Positions 51,983 to 61,452 of a stretch of 64,000 nucleotides of DNA are shown piece after piece. Both the position numbers and the translations under genes were made by a program. Position 1 is the first letter of the stretch. Every line of letters begins with the position of its first letter. This stretch comes from Morganella morganii. Its GTDB lineage: Bacteria; Pseudomonadota; Gammaproteobacteria; Enterobacterales; Enterobacteriaceae. The DNA lies in assembly GCF_019242955.1 (NCBI RefSeq), contig NZ_CP066129.1, forward strand, positions 1,736,001-1,800,000, in the 5' to 3' direction. The notes below the pieces were generated by a model, which was given only the letters and a program-made list of their open reading frames with translations, did no database searches and was not told where the DNA came from.

Positions 51983-53524
51983 ATGATTTACACAGACGGC
52001 ACTATAGCCATTAACGCCGGTTCACCGATTGTGACCGGTACCGGTACGCAGTGGAAAAAGAATATTCACGGCGTGGCCCCCGGCCAGCTTATCTGTATCG
52101 AGAACGGGGTGACACCCGTCAGTATGATGATCCGCGCGGTAAACAGTGATACCGAACTGGTGTTATCATTCAACGCCCCGGTAACGCTCAGCGGCGCGAA
52201 ATACTCCATTGCCACCACGGTACCGGATACCATTTCGGATGCAGCCCGTACCATGTCAGCGAACCAGGGCTATATCGTTTATTTTCTCCAGGCCATGCAG
52301 CAGTGGATGACAGACACCGTCCAGGTGGAAATTGAGCTGCCGAACGGCCAGAAGGTGACGCTGAAGAGTGTTAAAGCACTAAATAAAGCGATTCAGGAAA
52401 CAGACAATAATCTAAAAGGAATAACCGACAGCATTACAAAAATAGATAGCGCGACTAAAAACATAGATTGGGCTGGTGCGCATTACATGGAAAAGCTTGT
52501 TGGCGCAAAGTCTGGAGCCATCGCAGTTGCACTGGATTCAACTGCCGCATCACCTTCCATTGTTGCAAATGGCGGCGGAGGCGGGTGGCGATACTTTGGC
52601 CTGCCTGCTAATGGCGGAGCGCTTGCAACCAGAGAGTGGGTCAATGACAAGGCCACTAAATTAGAATTACCGTTTGTGGCAAATCCGTTGCCACAATTTG
52701 CTATGCAACGCCATTGGGATTTCAGGAAATTATCAAAGAGTGAGGTTAATGATTTTACCAAATACCCTTTTGGTATCACCAATGGTTTATTTGAGATGGA
52801 CCAAATATGGGGGAATGGAAATCGTCAATATATGGGTCTTATAAATTTTAGAGGTTGGAGCGATTCCAGCGGTAATACTTCTAATATGCAATTAATTGTC
52901 GGGAACGATGGGTTGCTTTATTATCGAGCTGGTACTCAGGGTACAAATACCATGGGAAGTGCCTGGACTTTTAGAACCGAAAAGAACACCGTAGTGGATG
53001 GAAATGGATTTATAAAACGCTCATCCCCAATTATCCAAATCTACCCGGACGGTACCTTTGATGCCAACGACGAATCCGAAGGTGCGGAAGTCCGTGGTAC
53101 CGGCACCGGCCAGTATCACATCACCGGCATTCTTGGTTATAACTCAGATGGTGCATGGGGCGTAAACGGTGGAATTTCGGTACCGAAAGACAATAACGGC
53201 CTTGAGTTGATTTATGTCGATGACCGCGTACTGGAAGACGGCAGTATCATAATTGAAACCTGTCACCGTCAGCATGCGCATTTGCCGGAACGTTTCCAGA
53301 ACTGGCGGCTGAAAGAGGTCACCCCGGAAGGTGAGCGCATTTTCTATCAGGACGGCGAGCCCTGTGACCTGCCGGAATACACCCGCCTGGATGTGCGCGT
53401 GGAAATGCCGCAGGGCTCAGTGTGGAATGTGAAACAGCGCGAATTGGCTGAACAGATGGAACGTGAGCAGGCAGGGCGTGAAGCACAGGAGGTTGCGGAG
53501 CAGGCCGAAGATTCAGAGGAATAA
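51983..53524 (+). CDS. Tail fibre protein
   Basis: 513 residues. N-terminal adaptor domain (GTIAINAGSPIVTGTGTQWK, GVAPGQLICIENGVTPVSMM) is common in side-tail fibres. A helical linker follows, then a Gly-rich receptor-binding region. The C-terminus is highly charged (MEREQAGREAQEVAEQAEDS), an unusual coiled-coil end. GGAAACC precedes the ATG. Last structural gene of the prophage. Confidence 0.85.
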   Translation: MIYTDGTIAINAGSPIVTGTGTQWKKNIHGVAPGQLICIENGVTPVSMMIRAVNSDTELVLSFNAPVTLSGAKYSIATTVPDTISDAARTMSANQGYIVYFLQAMQQWMTDTVQVEIELPNGQKVTLKSVKALNKAIQETDNNLKGITDSITKIDSATKNIDWAGAHYMEKLVGAKSGAIAVALDSTAASPSIVANGGGGGWRYFGLPANGGALATREWVNDKATKLELPFVANPLPQFAMQRHWDFRKLSKSEVNDFTKYPFGITNGLFEMDQIWGNGNRQYMGLINFRGWSDSSGNTSNMQLIVGNDGLLYYRAGTQGTNTMGSAWTFRTEKNTVVDGNGFIKRSSPIIQIYPDGTFDANDESEGAEVRGTGTGQYHITGILGYNSDGAWGVNGGISVPKDNNGLELIYVDDRVLEDGSIIIETCHRQHAHLPERFQNWRLKEVTPEGERIFYQDGEPCDLPEYTRLDVRVEMPQGSVWNVKQRELAEQMEREQAGREAQEVAEQAEDSEE

Positions 53525-53611
53525 AACAAAGTCGCGCTGATGGATATCCGGCGCGGATATTTGCGTACGTTGTAATAATTTAACAAAATTGCACAGTTAT
53601 CATATTCAGGG

Positions 53612-53869
53612 AAGGTAAAGTAATCAGATAGAATCCGTTTAAAGAAACATTAAGTGCGTGAGCAATCATCACAACAGTGTCTATGGTCATTGATGTTTTT
53701 CAGACTCATAGCGCGATACCTGTTGCTGTATAAGCCCCGGTTTTTTGGCAAGGTCATCACCACTGTGTGAATCAATGGGGAGAAGGCCAAAGTTAAAAAA
53801 GGTAGTTTTATGAAACAAATCACACTTTATCGTATGATACATACCCATATTTAAATTGTGTGTTAACAT
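53612..53869 (-). pseudogene. Relic of a second MrpJ-like regulator
   Basis: One reverse frame reads GDDLAKKPGLIQQQVSRYES and stops at 53687. The next frame continues MTIDTVVMIAHALNVSLNGF. Joined, they give the QQQ-SRYE helix-turn-helix pattern of the protein at 30920. N-terminal part is eroded. Rest of 53525-54046 holds no other gene. Confidence 0.5.
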
Positions 53870-53929
53870 TTATTCCGTAAATACCTTTCAACTAACCCGA
53901 GGCTTTGATGCTGGAGAATGTAATCATCC

Positions 53930-53970
53930 GATAATCAGCTTACCGACCTTTTTAGGTCGAACTGATTATC
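53930..53970. repeat. 41-bp imperfect palindrome upstream of yjhX
   Basis: GATAATCAG ... CTGATTATC outer arms with inner GACCT-tttt-AGGTC. Might be a terminator-like structure or an operator for yjhX. Confidence 0.5.
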
Positions 53971-54046
53971 AATGCGCCGAAATCGAATGTGGACACCACT
54001 GTGTGTTTGCAAGTTTTGCACATGATGATTAAACAGGTTTTCCAGT

Positions 54047-54304
54047 ATGAATTTATCCCGTCAGGAACAACGTACCTTACACGTTCTCGCCAAAGGTGGT
54101 TGTATTGCGCAAGTCCGCGATGCGTCTGGTCGCCTCACCGCTGTTGAATGTTACACCCGTGAAGGGCTGTTGCTCACCGACTGTACCCTTGCCACCTTCA
54201 AAAAACTCAAAACCAAAAAACTTATCAAGTCCGTCAACGGTCAGCCGTACCGCATCAACACCACCGGGCTGAATAACGTTCGTGCGCAGCTTGATAACCG
54301 CTAA
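54047..54304 (+). CDS. yjhX: YjhX (TopAI-type) toxin
   Basis: 85 residues, the same length as E. coli YjhX and nearly identical in pattern: [52 protein letters not shown]. YjhX was described as TopAI, an inhibitor of DNA topoisomerase I, with YjhQ (a GNAT-like protein) as antitoxin. No yjhQ is seen here. A methyltransferase gene follows after 10 bp. Confidence 0.9.
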   Translation: MNLSRQEQRTLHVLAKGGCIAQVRDASGRLTAVECYTREGLLLTDCTLATFKKLKTKKLIKSVNGQPYRINTTGLNNVRAQLDNR

Positions 54305-54314
54305 GGAGAGCATG

Positions 54315-55442
54315 ATGGATATCAGCACCCTTATTTCCTCATCCCGACACATTCAACTGTCGGCGGAGGAAAGCAAAATCCCCTGGGACGAACCGGCCTT
54401 CAGCCAGCGCATGCTGTCGAACCATTTATCGCAGGACCACGACTGGGCCAGCCGCAGGCAGAGCATCATTGAGCAACAGGTAGAGTGGATCGCCAGCCAG
54501 TTATCCCCTGGGGCACACATACTCGATCTCGGTTGCGGTCCCGGCTTTTATACCCACCGCTTAGCGGAGCGTGGATTTCACTGCACTGGCGTGGATTTCT
54601 CACCGGCATCCGTGAACTGGGCCTGTCAGCAGGCGCAGAATGCTGGTTTAAACATCGACTATATTCAGCAGGATATCCGTGCATACTGGCCGGATAGGTC
54701 GTTCGATTTCATCATGATGACGTTCGGGGAACTGAATGTGTTCAGCTCGGAGGATGCGCGCTTGCTCGTCAACCACTGCGCGCTGTGGCTGGATCCGGGG
54801 GGCAGGCTGCTCACTGAAGTCCATACTTTCGAAGAAGTTAAGCGTCAGGGAATGGCTGAAGTGAGCTGGCAACGCTGTCCGGACGGGCTTTTTCTGGGTG
54901 TCCCTCATCTACTACTGACGGAACATGGCTGGGATGAAAAAACGCAGATCAGCTCAACGCAGTTCTGGACCATAGAGGTAAATGGTCACACCTCGCGTTT
55001 CGGCAGCCAAATGACGGCCTGGCGCGATGAAGAGTACGCTAGCTTGCTCAACAATGCCGGATTTACCCTGCTTCCTCCTCCTGAAAGTCACAACTGGCCA
55101 GTCAGCGAGACATTTGAAGGGAAGTTGTTTGCTCTGCTGGCTGAAAAAGCAAAAACCTCAGAGGAACTTTCTCTTAATACTCAAAGCAATAAAAGGAATT
55201 CAGTATTGGATATCCCACGTATTTTTACCATCAGTGAAAGCGAACACCGCATCCACAACCCGTTCACGGAAGAGAAGTACGCCACGCTGGGTCGTGTGTT
55301 ACGCATGAAGCCGAATACACACATTCTTGACCTGGGCAGCGGCTCGGGTGAAATGCTTTGTACCTGGCCCGGAGTACTCCATTACTGGGCTCGGTATCGA
55401 TATGAGTCAGTTGTTCAGCGCGCAGGCCAGACTGCGCGCTGA
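54315..55442 (+). CDS. SAM-dependent methyltransferase reading into yjhP
   Basis: Starts at ATG 54315 (TAAGGAG upstream; ATG 54312 also possible). Residues about 1-285 form a class I methyltransferase: motif I HILDLGCGPGFYTHRLAERG, acidic GVDFS, and LDPGGRLLTEV. No stop separates it from a second methyltransferase, YjhP-like, starting around LDIPRIFTISESEHRIHNPF. The frame then breaks and ends at 55442. Either a natural fusion or two genes with yjhP starting at TTG 55206. Sits where yjhQ would be in E. coli. Confidence 0.7.
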   Translation: MDISTLISSSRHIQLSAEESKIPWDEPAFSQRMLSNHLSQDHDWASRRQSIIEQQVEWIASQLSPGAHILDLGCGPGFYTHRLAERGFHCTGVDFSPASVNWACQQAQNAGLNIDYIQQDIRAYWPDRSFDFIMMTFGELNVFSSEDARLLVNHCALWLDPGGRLLTEVHTFEEVKRQGMAEVSWQRCPDGLFLGVPHLLLTEHGWDEKTQISSTQFWTIEVNGHTSRFGSQMTAWRDEEYASLLNNAGFTLLPPPESHNWPVSETFEGKLFALLAEKAKTSEELSLNTQSNKRNSVLDIPRIFTISESEHRIHNPFTEEKYATLGRVLRMKPNTHILDLGSGSGEMLCTWPGVLHYWARYRYESVVQRAGQTAR

Positions 55443-55950
55443 AGAGCTCGGTGTCAGCGATCGGGTTCAGTTCATACATAACGATGCCGCTGGGTATGTG
55501 GCAGAAGATAAATTCGATGTGGCCGCCTGCGTAGGTGCGACATGGATTGCCGGTGGATTTGCCGGGATGGTGGAGTTGCTGGCGCAGAGCCTTAAGCCGG
55601 GCGGGATCATGCTTATCGGAGAACCCTTCTGGCGTCAGCTACCCTCAACAGAAGAGATAGCTCAGGCATGCGGCGTCAGCGCAATAGCTGATCTCCTGAT
55701 GTTGCCTGAACTTATCAGTGCGTTCGACGACCTCGGCTACGACGTGGTGGAAATGGTGCTGGCGGACCAGGATGGCTGGGACAGGTATGAAGCCGCGAAA
55801 TGGCTGACCATGCGCCGCTGGCTGGAAGCCAATCCTGATGACGACTTTGCTGCTGAGGTTAGGGCTGAGTTAAATATCTCGCCGAAACGCCATGTGACGT
55901 ACGGGCGGGAATACTTTGGTTGGGGTGTGTTTGCGCTCATAGCCAGGTAA
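55206..55950 (+). pseudogene. yjhP: YjhP-like methyltransferase, frameshifted
   Basis: E. coli YjhP-like (about 248 residues). First frame: IFTISESEHRIHNPF and LDLGSGSGEMLCTW. After TGGCCCGGAG (about 55363-55373) the +1 frame continues ITGLGIDMSQLFSAQARLRA to the end at 55950 (WGVFALIAR). Comparison suggests two missing G's. A TTG at 55206 with AAAAGGA upstream could start it independently. Confidence 0.75.
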
Positions 55951-56135
55951 CAACAGACTCCCGGCATTTTTTTCCGGAGATACTGGGATTTTTTCTTTGC
56001 ATTGAACAGATACATTGATCTGCTTTCTATAAACCAGTTCACAAAGAATACAAAATATGTCGGCAGTTGGCACACAGCCTGGAAGGCCGATACACAAATT
56101 TAACTATGGGTCAATAAAATATCAGATCAACACCT

Positions 56136-56330
56136 TTATCCTATTTTTCCACGGTCATCATGATATTTATCCATTTGCTTCTGGTTTTTATGACCCGGCA
56201 GATTTTTGGTCTTATTCCCTGTTTCTTGTATAAGCGCTCAGATAATGACTGCATTTCATAGAATGTAGCTGGCGTATCCTCTTCCAAGTCGATACTTGCT
56301 TCATCCTTGGCTTTTTTAAAGTTGGTGGTC
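56136..56330 (-). pseudogene. Relic of a lambda-type integrase C-terminus
   Basis: Reverse strand reads FKKAKDEASIDLEEDTPATF, then YEMQSLSERLYKKQG, and in the next frame LPGHKNQKQMDKYHDDRG. This is the catalytic end of lambda Int-type recombinases (RSLSARLYEKQ, LLGHKSDTMASQYRDDRG), with an internal shift and no N-terminus. The rest of 55951-56437 holds no intact gene. Confidence 0.7.
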
Positions 56331-56371
56331 AGGGTATTGGTGGTTATTCCTTATTTATTACGATAAATAAT

Positions 56372-56799
56372 ATATTCGATTTGACGCATATGTGTAACAG
56401 GAGTAGATTAAGCCTCAATAACTATACAGGAGCAGATATGGAATCCTTACAACTGTTTAAAATATTAAGCGACCAAACACGATTGAATATCATATTACTG
56501 CTTAAAGCATCTGGTGAATTGTGTGTTTGTGATATTTACACAGCACTAAATTTGTCACAGCCAAAAACATCAAGACATCTCGCAATGCTCAGAGAGTCTG
56601 GACTACTTCTGGACTCTAAACACGGGAAATGGGTTCATTACAGGTTATCTCCGGCATTGTTACCATGGATTAAAAATATCATCGAGGTGACATATTCCAC
56701 CGAGAAAAACAGAGTTTCACAGTTACTCGCTGCCATAAACAACAAAAATACAGCAGGTAACTGTCAGGCATAAAATTTTTTAAATTAACATATTCGATT
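56372..56799 (+). promoter_or_regulatory. Repeated ATATTCGATT motif at ars promoters
   Basis: ATATTCGATT occurs upstream of arsR (56372-56381) and again between arsR and arsD (56790-56799), both followed by a CATAT stretch. Likely ArsR (or ArsD) operator sites; the two elements bracket arsR and are not one continuous site. Confidence 0.45.
56438..56773 (+). CDS. arsR: Arsenical resistance repressor ArsR
   Basis: 111 residues from ATG 56438 (CAGGAGCAG upstream; a longer frame from 56381 has no support). Winged-helix repressor. The metalloid-sensing cysteines are in ELCVCDIYTAL (Cys29, Cys31), and the recognition helix is LSQPKTSRHLAMLRESGLLL. Releases DNA on binding As(III) or Sb(III). First gene of arsRDABC. 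Confidence 0.93.
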   Translation: MESLQLFKILSDQTRLNIILLLKASGELCVCDIYTALNLSQPKTSRHLAMLRESGLLLDSKHGKWVHYRLSPALLPWIKNIIEVTYSTEKNRVSQLLAAINNKNTAGNCQA

Positions 56800-56820
56800 A
56801 ATCATATATGAGGTGTAAAT

Positions 56821-57186
56821 ATGAAGAAGCTGGAAGTGTTTGATCCTGCCTTATGTTGCAGTACCGGCGTCTGCGGAACAGATGTCGATCAGGCGTTAGT
56901 GGATTTTGCCACTGATTTTGATTGGCTGAAAAAACAGGGTGCCAATGTCCGCCGTTTTAATCTGGGACAAGAGCCGATGGAATTTGTAAATAACGCAAAA
57001 GCTAAAGTATTTCTCGAAACTGCCGGCGCAGATGCACTGCCATTACTGCTTCTTGATGGCGAGGTTGTTCTGACAGGACGTTACCCGAAACGGCATGAGT
57101 TAGCCCGTTGGTTTGGTATTCGCATTTCTGATGAAAAATCAGTCCTGTCAGCCGGTTGCTGCGGAAACAATAAGACATGCTGTTGA
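56821..57186 (+). CDS. arsD: Arsenic metallochaperone ArsD
   Basis: 121 residues. Delivers As(III) to the ArsA ATPase and is a weak repressor. The essential Cys12-Cys13-Cys18 set is in DPALCCSTGVCGTD, and the C-terminus carries two further Cys pairs (AGCCGNNKTCC). 10 bp separate it from arsA. Low-level same-operon regulation expected. Confidence 0.95.
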   Translation: MKKLEVFDPALCCSTGVCGTDVDQALVDFATDFDWLKKQGANVRRFNLGQEPMEFVNNAKAKVFLETAGADALPLLLLDGEVVLTGRYPKRHELARWFGIRISDEKSVLSAGCCGNNKTCC

Positions 57187-57196
57187 GGAGACAAAA

Positions 57197-58948
57197 ATGA
57201 AATTTCTGGATAACGTGCCCGATTACTTATTTTTTACTGGTAAAGGTGGTGTGGGTAAAACATCAATTTCATGCGCAACTGCGATTAAATTGGCAGAGAG
57301 CGAAAAAAAAGTTCTTTTGGTCAGTACCGATCCGGCGTCCAATGTCGGACAGGTATTTTCACAAACTATCGGCAATACGATTACACAGATTTCCGCCGTA
57401 CCTAATCTGTCCGCTATCGAGATAGACCCCCAAGCCGCTGCGGAAGAATACCGGAAAAAAATCATAGACCCGATAAAAGACAGTTTACCGGCAGCCGTAA
57501 TTCAGAGTATCACCGAGCAACTATCCGGTGCCTGTACAACCGAAATTGCTGCATTTGATGAATTTACCGGCTTACTGACAGATATAAAAATCACAAATCA
57601 GTTTGACCACATTATTTTTGATACAGCTCCGACCGGCCATACTATCCGGTTGTTACAGTTACCGGGTGCCTGGAGTGATTTCATCAGTGATAATCCGGAC
57701 GGTGCTTCCTGCCTCGGCCCGATGTCCGGACTTGAAAAGCAACGTGAACAATATAGCATGGCAGTTGACGCACTGAGCAATAAACAATTAACCCGCTTAA
57801 TTCTGGTTGCCCGCCCTCAGTCAGCCGCATTGCGTGAAGTTGCCCGTACTTATGACGAGCTTTCAGCATTAGGTGTAAAAAATCAGCAGCTGATAATTAA
57901 TGGTGTATTCCCGGAATCAGCGATGACAGCCGGAGACAAATTATCGCAGGCGCTCCGTAACCGTGAACAGACTGCAATACAAAATATGCCGGATATACTC
58001 CGCAACCTACCGACAGACATGTTGATGCTACGTGTCCGTAATATGGTCGGGATCGAGGCACTAAAGGAATTATTATCTGACAAAGAACAAACATTGCCGG
58101 CTATTCACAATACTAAGCCTGACCTGTCATTGCAGCCACTATCGTCTCTTGTTGACGAGATTGCAGTGCAGAAGCACGGACTGGTGATGCTGATGGGTAA
58201 AGGCGGTGTCGGTAAAACCACAATTGCCGCGTCAATTGCAGTAAAACTCGCAGAACAGGGCGCTGATGTTCATCTGACTACCTCAGACCCGGCTGCACAC
58301 CTGGAAAATACATTAAACGGGAGCCTGCCTAATCTGCAGGTCAGCAGGATTGACCCTGTTGCAGAAACCGAACGCTACCGCAACTATGTACTGGAGACAA
58401 AAGGAAAATCTCTGGATACGGAAGGCCGGGCATTACTTGAGGAAGATTTGCGTTCTCCGTGTACAGAGGAAATTGCTGTATTCCAGGCATTCTCACGCAT
58501 CATCCGTGAAGCCGGGAATCGTTTTGTTATTATGGATACAGCACCAACCGGGCATACTCTGCTTCTGCTCGATGCCACCGGTGCCTATCACAAAGAAATC
58601 GCAAAAAAAATGGGTGAAAAAGGCCATTTCCTGACACCTATGATGCAACTGCAGGATCCGGAAAGAACCAAGGTCATCATTACGACCCTGGCAGAAACAA
58701 CCCCGGTACTTGAAGCCGAAAACTTACAGAATGATCTTATGAGAGCTGGTATTCATCCGTGGGCCTGGGTCATCAATAACAGCCTTTCTGTCACTGAAAC
58801 AACATCTCCGTTATTACTTTCCAGAGCAGAGCATGAAATTCCGCAGATCAAAAAAGTGACATCATCGCTGGCAAAACGAGTAGCAATCGTACCGCTGCTT
58901 GAAAACGAGCCTGTTGGTATCGTGGCACTGAGCCGGTTGGCTGATTGA
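57197..58948 (+). CDS. arsA: Arsenite-stimulated pump ATPase ArsA
   Basis: 583 residues, identical in length to plasmid R773 ArsA. Start at ATG 57197 (GAGGAG upstream). Two homologous halves, each with a P-loop (GKGGVGKTS near residue 15 and GKGGVGKTT near 335) and the DTAPTGHT signature. Metal-binding Cys are seen in [19 protein letters not shown] and [10 protein letters not shown]. It energises ArsB. Confidence 0.96.
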   Translation: MKFLDNVPDYLFFTGKGGVGKTSISCATAIKLAESEKKVLLVSTDPASNVGQVFSQTIGNTITQISAVPNLSAIEIDPQAAAEEYRKKIIDPIKDSLPAAVIQSITEQLSGACTTEIAAFDEFTGLLTDIKITNQFDHIIFDTAPTGHTIRLLQLPGAWSDFISDNPDGASCLGPMSGLEKQREQYSMAVDALSNKQLTRLILVARPQSAALREVARTYDELSALGVKNQQLIINGVFPESAMTAGDKLSQALRNREQTAIQNMPDILRNLPTDMLMLRVRNMVGIEALKELLSDKEQTLPAIHNTKPDLSLQPLSSLVDEIAVQKHGLVMLMGKGGVGKTTIAASIAVKLAEQGADVHLTTSDPAAHLENTLNGSLPNLQVSRIDPVAETERYRNYVLETKGKSLDTEGRALLEEDLRSPCTEEIAVFQAFSRIIREAGNRFVIMDTAPTGHTLLLLDATGAYHKEIAKKMGEKGHFLTPMMQLQDPERTKVIITTLAETTPVLEAENLQNDLMRAGIHPWAWVINNSLSVTETTSPLLLSRAEHEIPQIKKVTSSLAKRVAIVPLLENEPVGIVALSRLAD

Positions 58949-58961
58949 GTTTTATCATTGG

Positions 58962-58986
58962 CAGAAGGTGCTTCCTGCACCTTCTG
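58962..58986 (+). promoter_or_regulatory. Hairpin in the arsA-arsB gap
   Basis: CAGAAGGTGC-ttcct-GCACCTTCTG, a perfect 10-bp stem just before the arsB ribosome site, with no T-run. May tune arsB mRNA stability or translation relative to arsA. Confidence 0.6.
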
Positions 58987-58998
58987 AAAGAGGTTGCT

Positions 58999-60289
58999 AT
59001 GCTTGTTGCTGCATTAATATTTGTTCTGACCATTACCTTTGTTATCTGGCAGCCCAAAGGGCTGAGTATAGGCTGGAGCGCGACCCTGGGTGCGTTAGCT
59101 GCACTCTTATCCGGAGTAATTACTGTTCAGGATATCCCTGTTGTCTGGGATATCGTCTGGAATGCGACAGGGACTTTTGTCGCCGTTATTATCATCAGCC
59201 TTATTCTGGATGAGAGTGGTTTTTTTGAATGGGCTGCACTCCACGTAGCAAAATGGGGGGGGCGGAAAAGGGAAACTATTATTCAGTTATATTATCTTGC
59301 TGGGCGCGAGTGTGGCCGCCTTATTTGCCAATGATGGTGCAGCACTCATATTAACACCTATCGTTATTGCAATGTTACTGGCACTGGGATTTAGTAAAGG
59401 GACAACATTGGCGTTTGTTATGGCCGCAGGATTCATCGCCGATACAGCCAGTTTGCCGCTGATAGTCTCAAACCTGGTAAATATTGTCTCTGCTGATTTC
59501 TTTAATATCGGATTTACAGAATATGCTTCTGTCATGGTGCCGGTAGATATTGTTGCTATTATTGCAACACTTTTTATGCTGCACTGGTTTTTCCGCAGGG
59601 ATATTCCAAAATACTACGATACGTCAAAGCTGGTTATTCCGGCATCGGCTATCAAAGATCTGAAAACATTTAAGGCGGGATGGTTTGTCCTGATTTTACT
59701 GCTCATTGGTTTCTTTGTTCTCGAACCGCTGGGTATTCCGGTCAGTGCTATTGCGGCAGTGGGTGCATCTGTTTTATGGCTTGTTGCGTCACATGGCAAA
59801 ATAATTAATACACGGAAAGTGTTACGTGGTGCTCCGTGGCAGATTGTTATTTTTTCGCTGGGTATGTATATTGTCGTCTATGGTCTGAGAAATGCCGGGC
59901 TCACAAATTACCTGTCAGAAATACTTAATTACCTCGCTGACAAGGGAATATGGGCAGCAACACTGGGAACAGGCTATATCATTGCTTTTTTATCTTCTGT
60001 TATGAATAACATGCCGACCGTCCTTGTCGGGGCATTATCGATTGATGGTAGCAATGCAACCGGTCTTATTCAGGAAGCCATGGTCTATGCCAATGTTATC
60101 GGTGCAGATTTAGGTCCGAAAATTACGCCTATCGGAAGCCTTGCAACATTATTATGGCTTCATGTCTTATCTCAGAGAAATATGACTATCACATGGGGGT
60201 ATTACTTAAAAACAGGCATTATTATGACTGTTCCGGTCTTAACCATTACTCTAATCACTTTAGTCATAAGGCTTTCGTATCTCAATTAA
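58999..60289 (+). pseudogene. arsB: Arsenite efflux pump ArsB, frameshifted at a G8 run
   Basis: Inner-membrane As(III)/Sb(III) carrier, normally about 429 residues. The first frame (from ATG 58999) is ArsB-like through [19 protein letters not shown]. After eight G's (59255-59262) it goes off frame and stops at 59334. The +1 frame continues [20 protein letters not shown] to 60289. Seven G's would restore about 429 residues. If real, arsenite efflux would be lost although ArsA, ArsD and ArsC remain. Confidence 0.92.
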
Positions 60290-60299
60290 TGGTGACTAC

Positions 60300-60719
60300 A
60301 TGAGCAATATAACGATTTATCATAATCCGGATTGCGGAACATCCCGGAATACACTTGCTATGATCCGAAGTAGCGGTATTGAACCTAATATTATCCATTA
60401 TTTGGATACACCACCAGACAGAGATGTTTTGATAAAACTCATTGTAAAAATGAAGATTACAGTAAGAGATCTGCTGCGTAAAAATGTTGAACCTTACAAA
60501 AAACTGGAACTTGATAGTGGTCGATTCACAGATACACAGCTTATCTATTTCATGCTGAAGTATCCTCTTCTGATTAACAGACCAATAGTTGTCACTCCAT
60601 TGGGTGTAAAGCTCTGTCGTCCATCTGAATTAGTGTTGGATATTTTACCGAGTAAATTACAGAGTGAATTTGTGAAAGAGGATGGAGAAGTGATTACTAT
60701 CAGTACAGTAAAAAAGTAA
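60300..60719 (+). CDS. arsC: Glutaredoxin-dependent arsenate reductase ArsC
   Basis: 139 residues, R773 type (141). Reduces As(V) to As(III) for export. Catalytic Cys12 in HNPDCGTSRNT; the conserved Arg triad includes those in LLRKNVEPY, LINRPIVVTPLG and LCRPSE. 10 bp after arsB. No terminator was seen after it. The following 60720-61074 holds no convincing gene, only an 18-bp repeat. Confidence 0.94.
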   Translation: MSNITIYHNPDCGTSRNTLAMIRSSGIEPNIIHYLDTPPDRDVLIKLIVKMKITVRDLLRKNVEPYKKLELDSGRFTDTQLIYFMLKYPLLINRPIVVTPLGVKLCRPSELVLDILPSKLQSEFVKEDGEVITISTVKK

Positions 60720-60955
60720 GGTAACTTAGTTATCTGATACTTTATAAATTTAGTAATTATACAACTCTGTATATTTGCCGGAAAGGTGTTGGCAGCGGGT
60801 ATAAGATGAAGAGCGAAATGCTATCACCGGCATACACAACAAATTTTAGTCAGTTACCGGAGGTGAAAAGTTAATGTGGCACCAGTTAGACAAAGAGTTG
60901 TCGCAAATATGCAAATTGTTTAAATGATGGGGGGTATAGCTGTTGGTAGAAGTGA

Positions 60956-60973
60956 TGGGACATATTTGGGACA
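60956..60973 (+). repeat. 18-bp repeat flanking att, right copy
   Basis: TGGGACATATTTGGGACA, identical to 12331-12348, 102 bp inside attR. Confidence 0.5.
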
Positions 60974-61074
60974 CAAATGGTTTTAGATGTGCTTTATACC
61001 TTTTCAATCTTTTTAATTGTTGGGACGTGAAAGCGTGATTTAATGCGGTATCTAATTGATTAAAAAACAAAACT

Positions 61075-61127
<53 letters not shown>

Positions 61128-61129
61128 AA

Positions 61130-61168
61130 AGACCCGTTAACTCTCAACCAGTTAACGGGTTTTTTCTT
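61130..61168 (+). terminator. Original tRNA-Thr terminator
   Basis: ACCCGTTAAC / GTTAACGGGT hairpin with T-run, displaced from its tRNA by the prophage. Confidence 0.75.
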
Positions 61169-61185
61169 TTCTGCATAATACATAA

Positions 61186-61312
61186 CTAAACGGTTTTTAT
61201 TAGTGCGCGTGCCATATTCGTGCCATCAATAGTCATGGTCTGCTCAATTCTCCGCACGTGTTCAGCAAGATGATTCGGTGTTGCGGATATCCCGTGACGG
61301 GACAGGGTGATA
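61186..61312 (-). pseudogene. Integrase C-terminal relic outside attR
   Basis: Reverse strand reads SRHGISATPNHLAEHVRRIE and then QTMTIDGTNMARALIKTV, with a stop at 61186. It aligns with the end of the intact integrase ([17 protein letters not shown]). The location right after a tRNA-Thr 3' end is where another integrative element in the same site would keep its int. Confidence 0.65.
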
Positions 61313-61353
61313 TAGTTTACAGCGACGAATTTAACTAACCGCGGATTGTGATT

Positions 61354-61452
61354 ATGCTCACCATATATGTTCTGTCTCTTATCGCCGCGTCACCAATAGG
61401 TGTGGGGGCTATCCCGCCGCTGGTGGTATTAATCGCGTTTACCTTTGCATGA
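61354..61452 (+). CDS. 32-residue hydrophobic peptide
   Basis: MLTIYVLSLIAASPIGVGAI then PPLVVLIAFTFA: nearly all hydrophobic. Its stop overlaps the next start (ATGA), the first of a three-gene cluster. Weak ribosome site. Similar in character, not sequence, to the peptide at 15961. Confidence 0.45.
   Translation: MLTIYVLSLIAASPIGVGAIPPLVVLIAFTFA

Noticed and set aside
60956..60990. Second integrase C-terminal relic suggested by the shared 18-bp sequence
   Set aside because: In the int reading frame, similarity ends after the repeat itself, so a binding site is a simpler explanation.
60846..61070. 74-codon leftward frame near attR
   Set aside because: No ribosome site, no recognisable sequence, and it covers the 18-bp att-flanking repeat.
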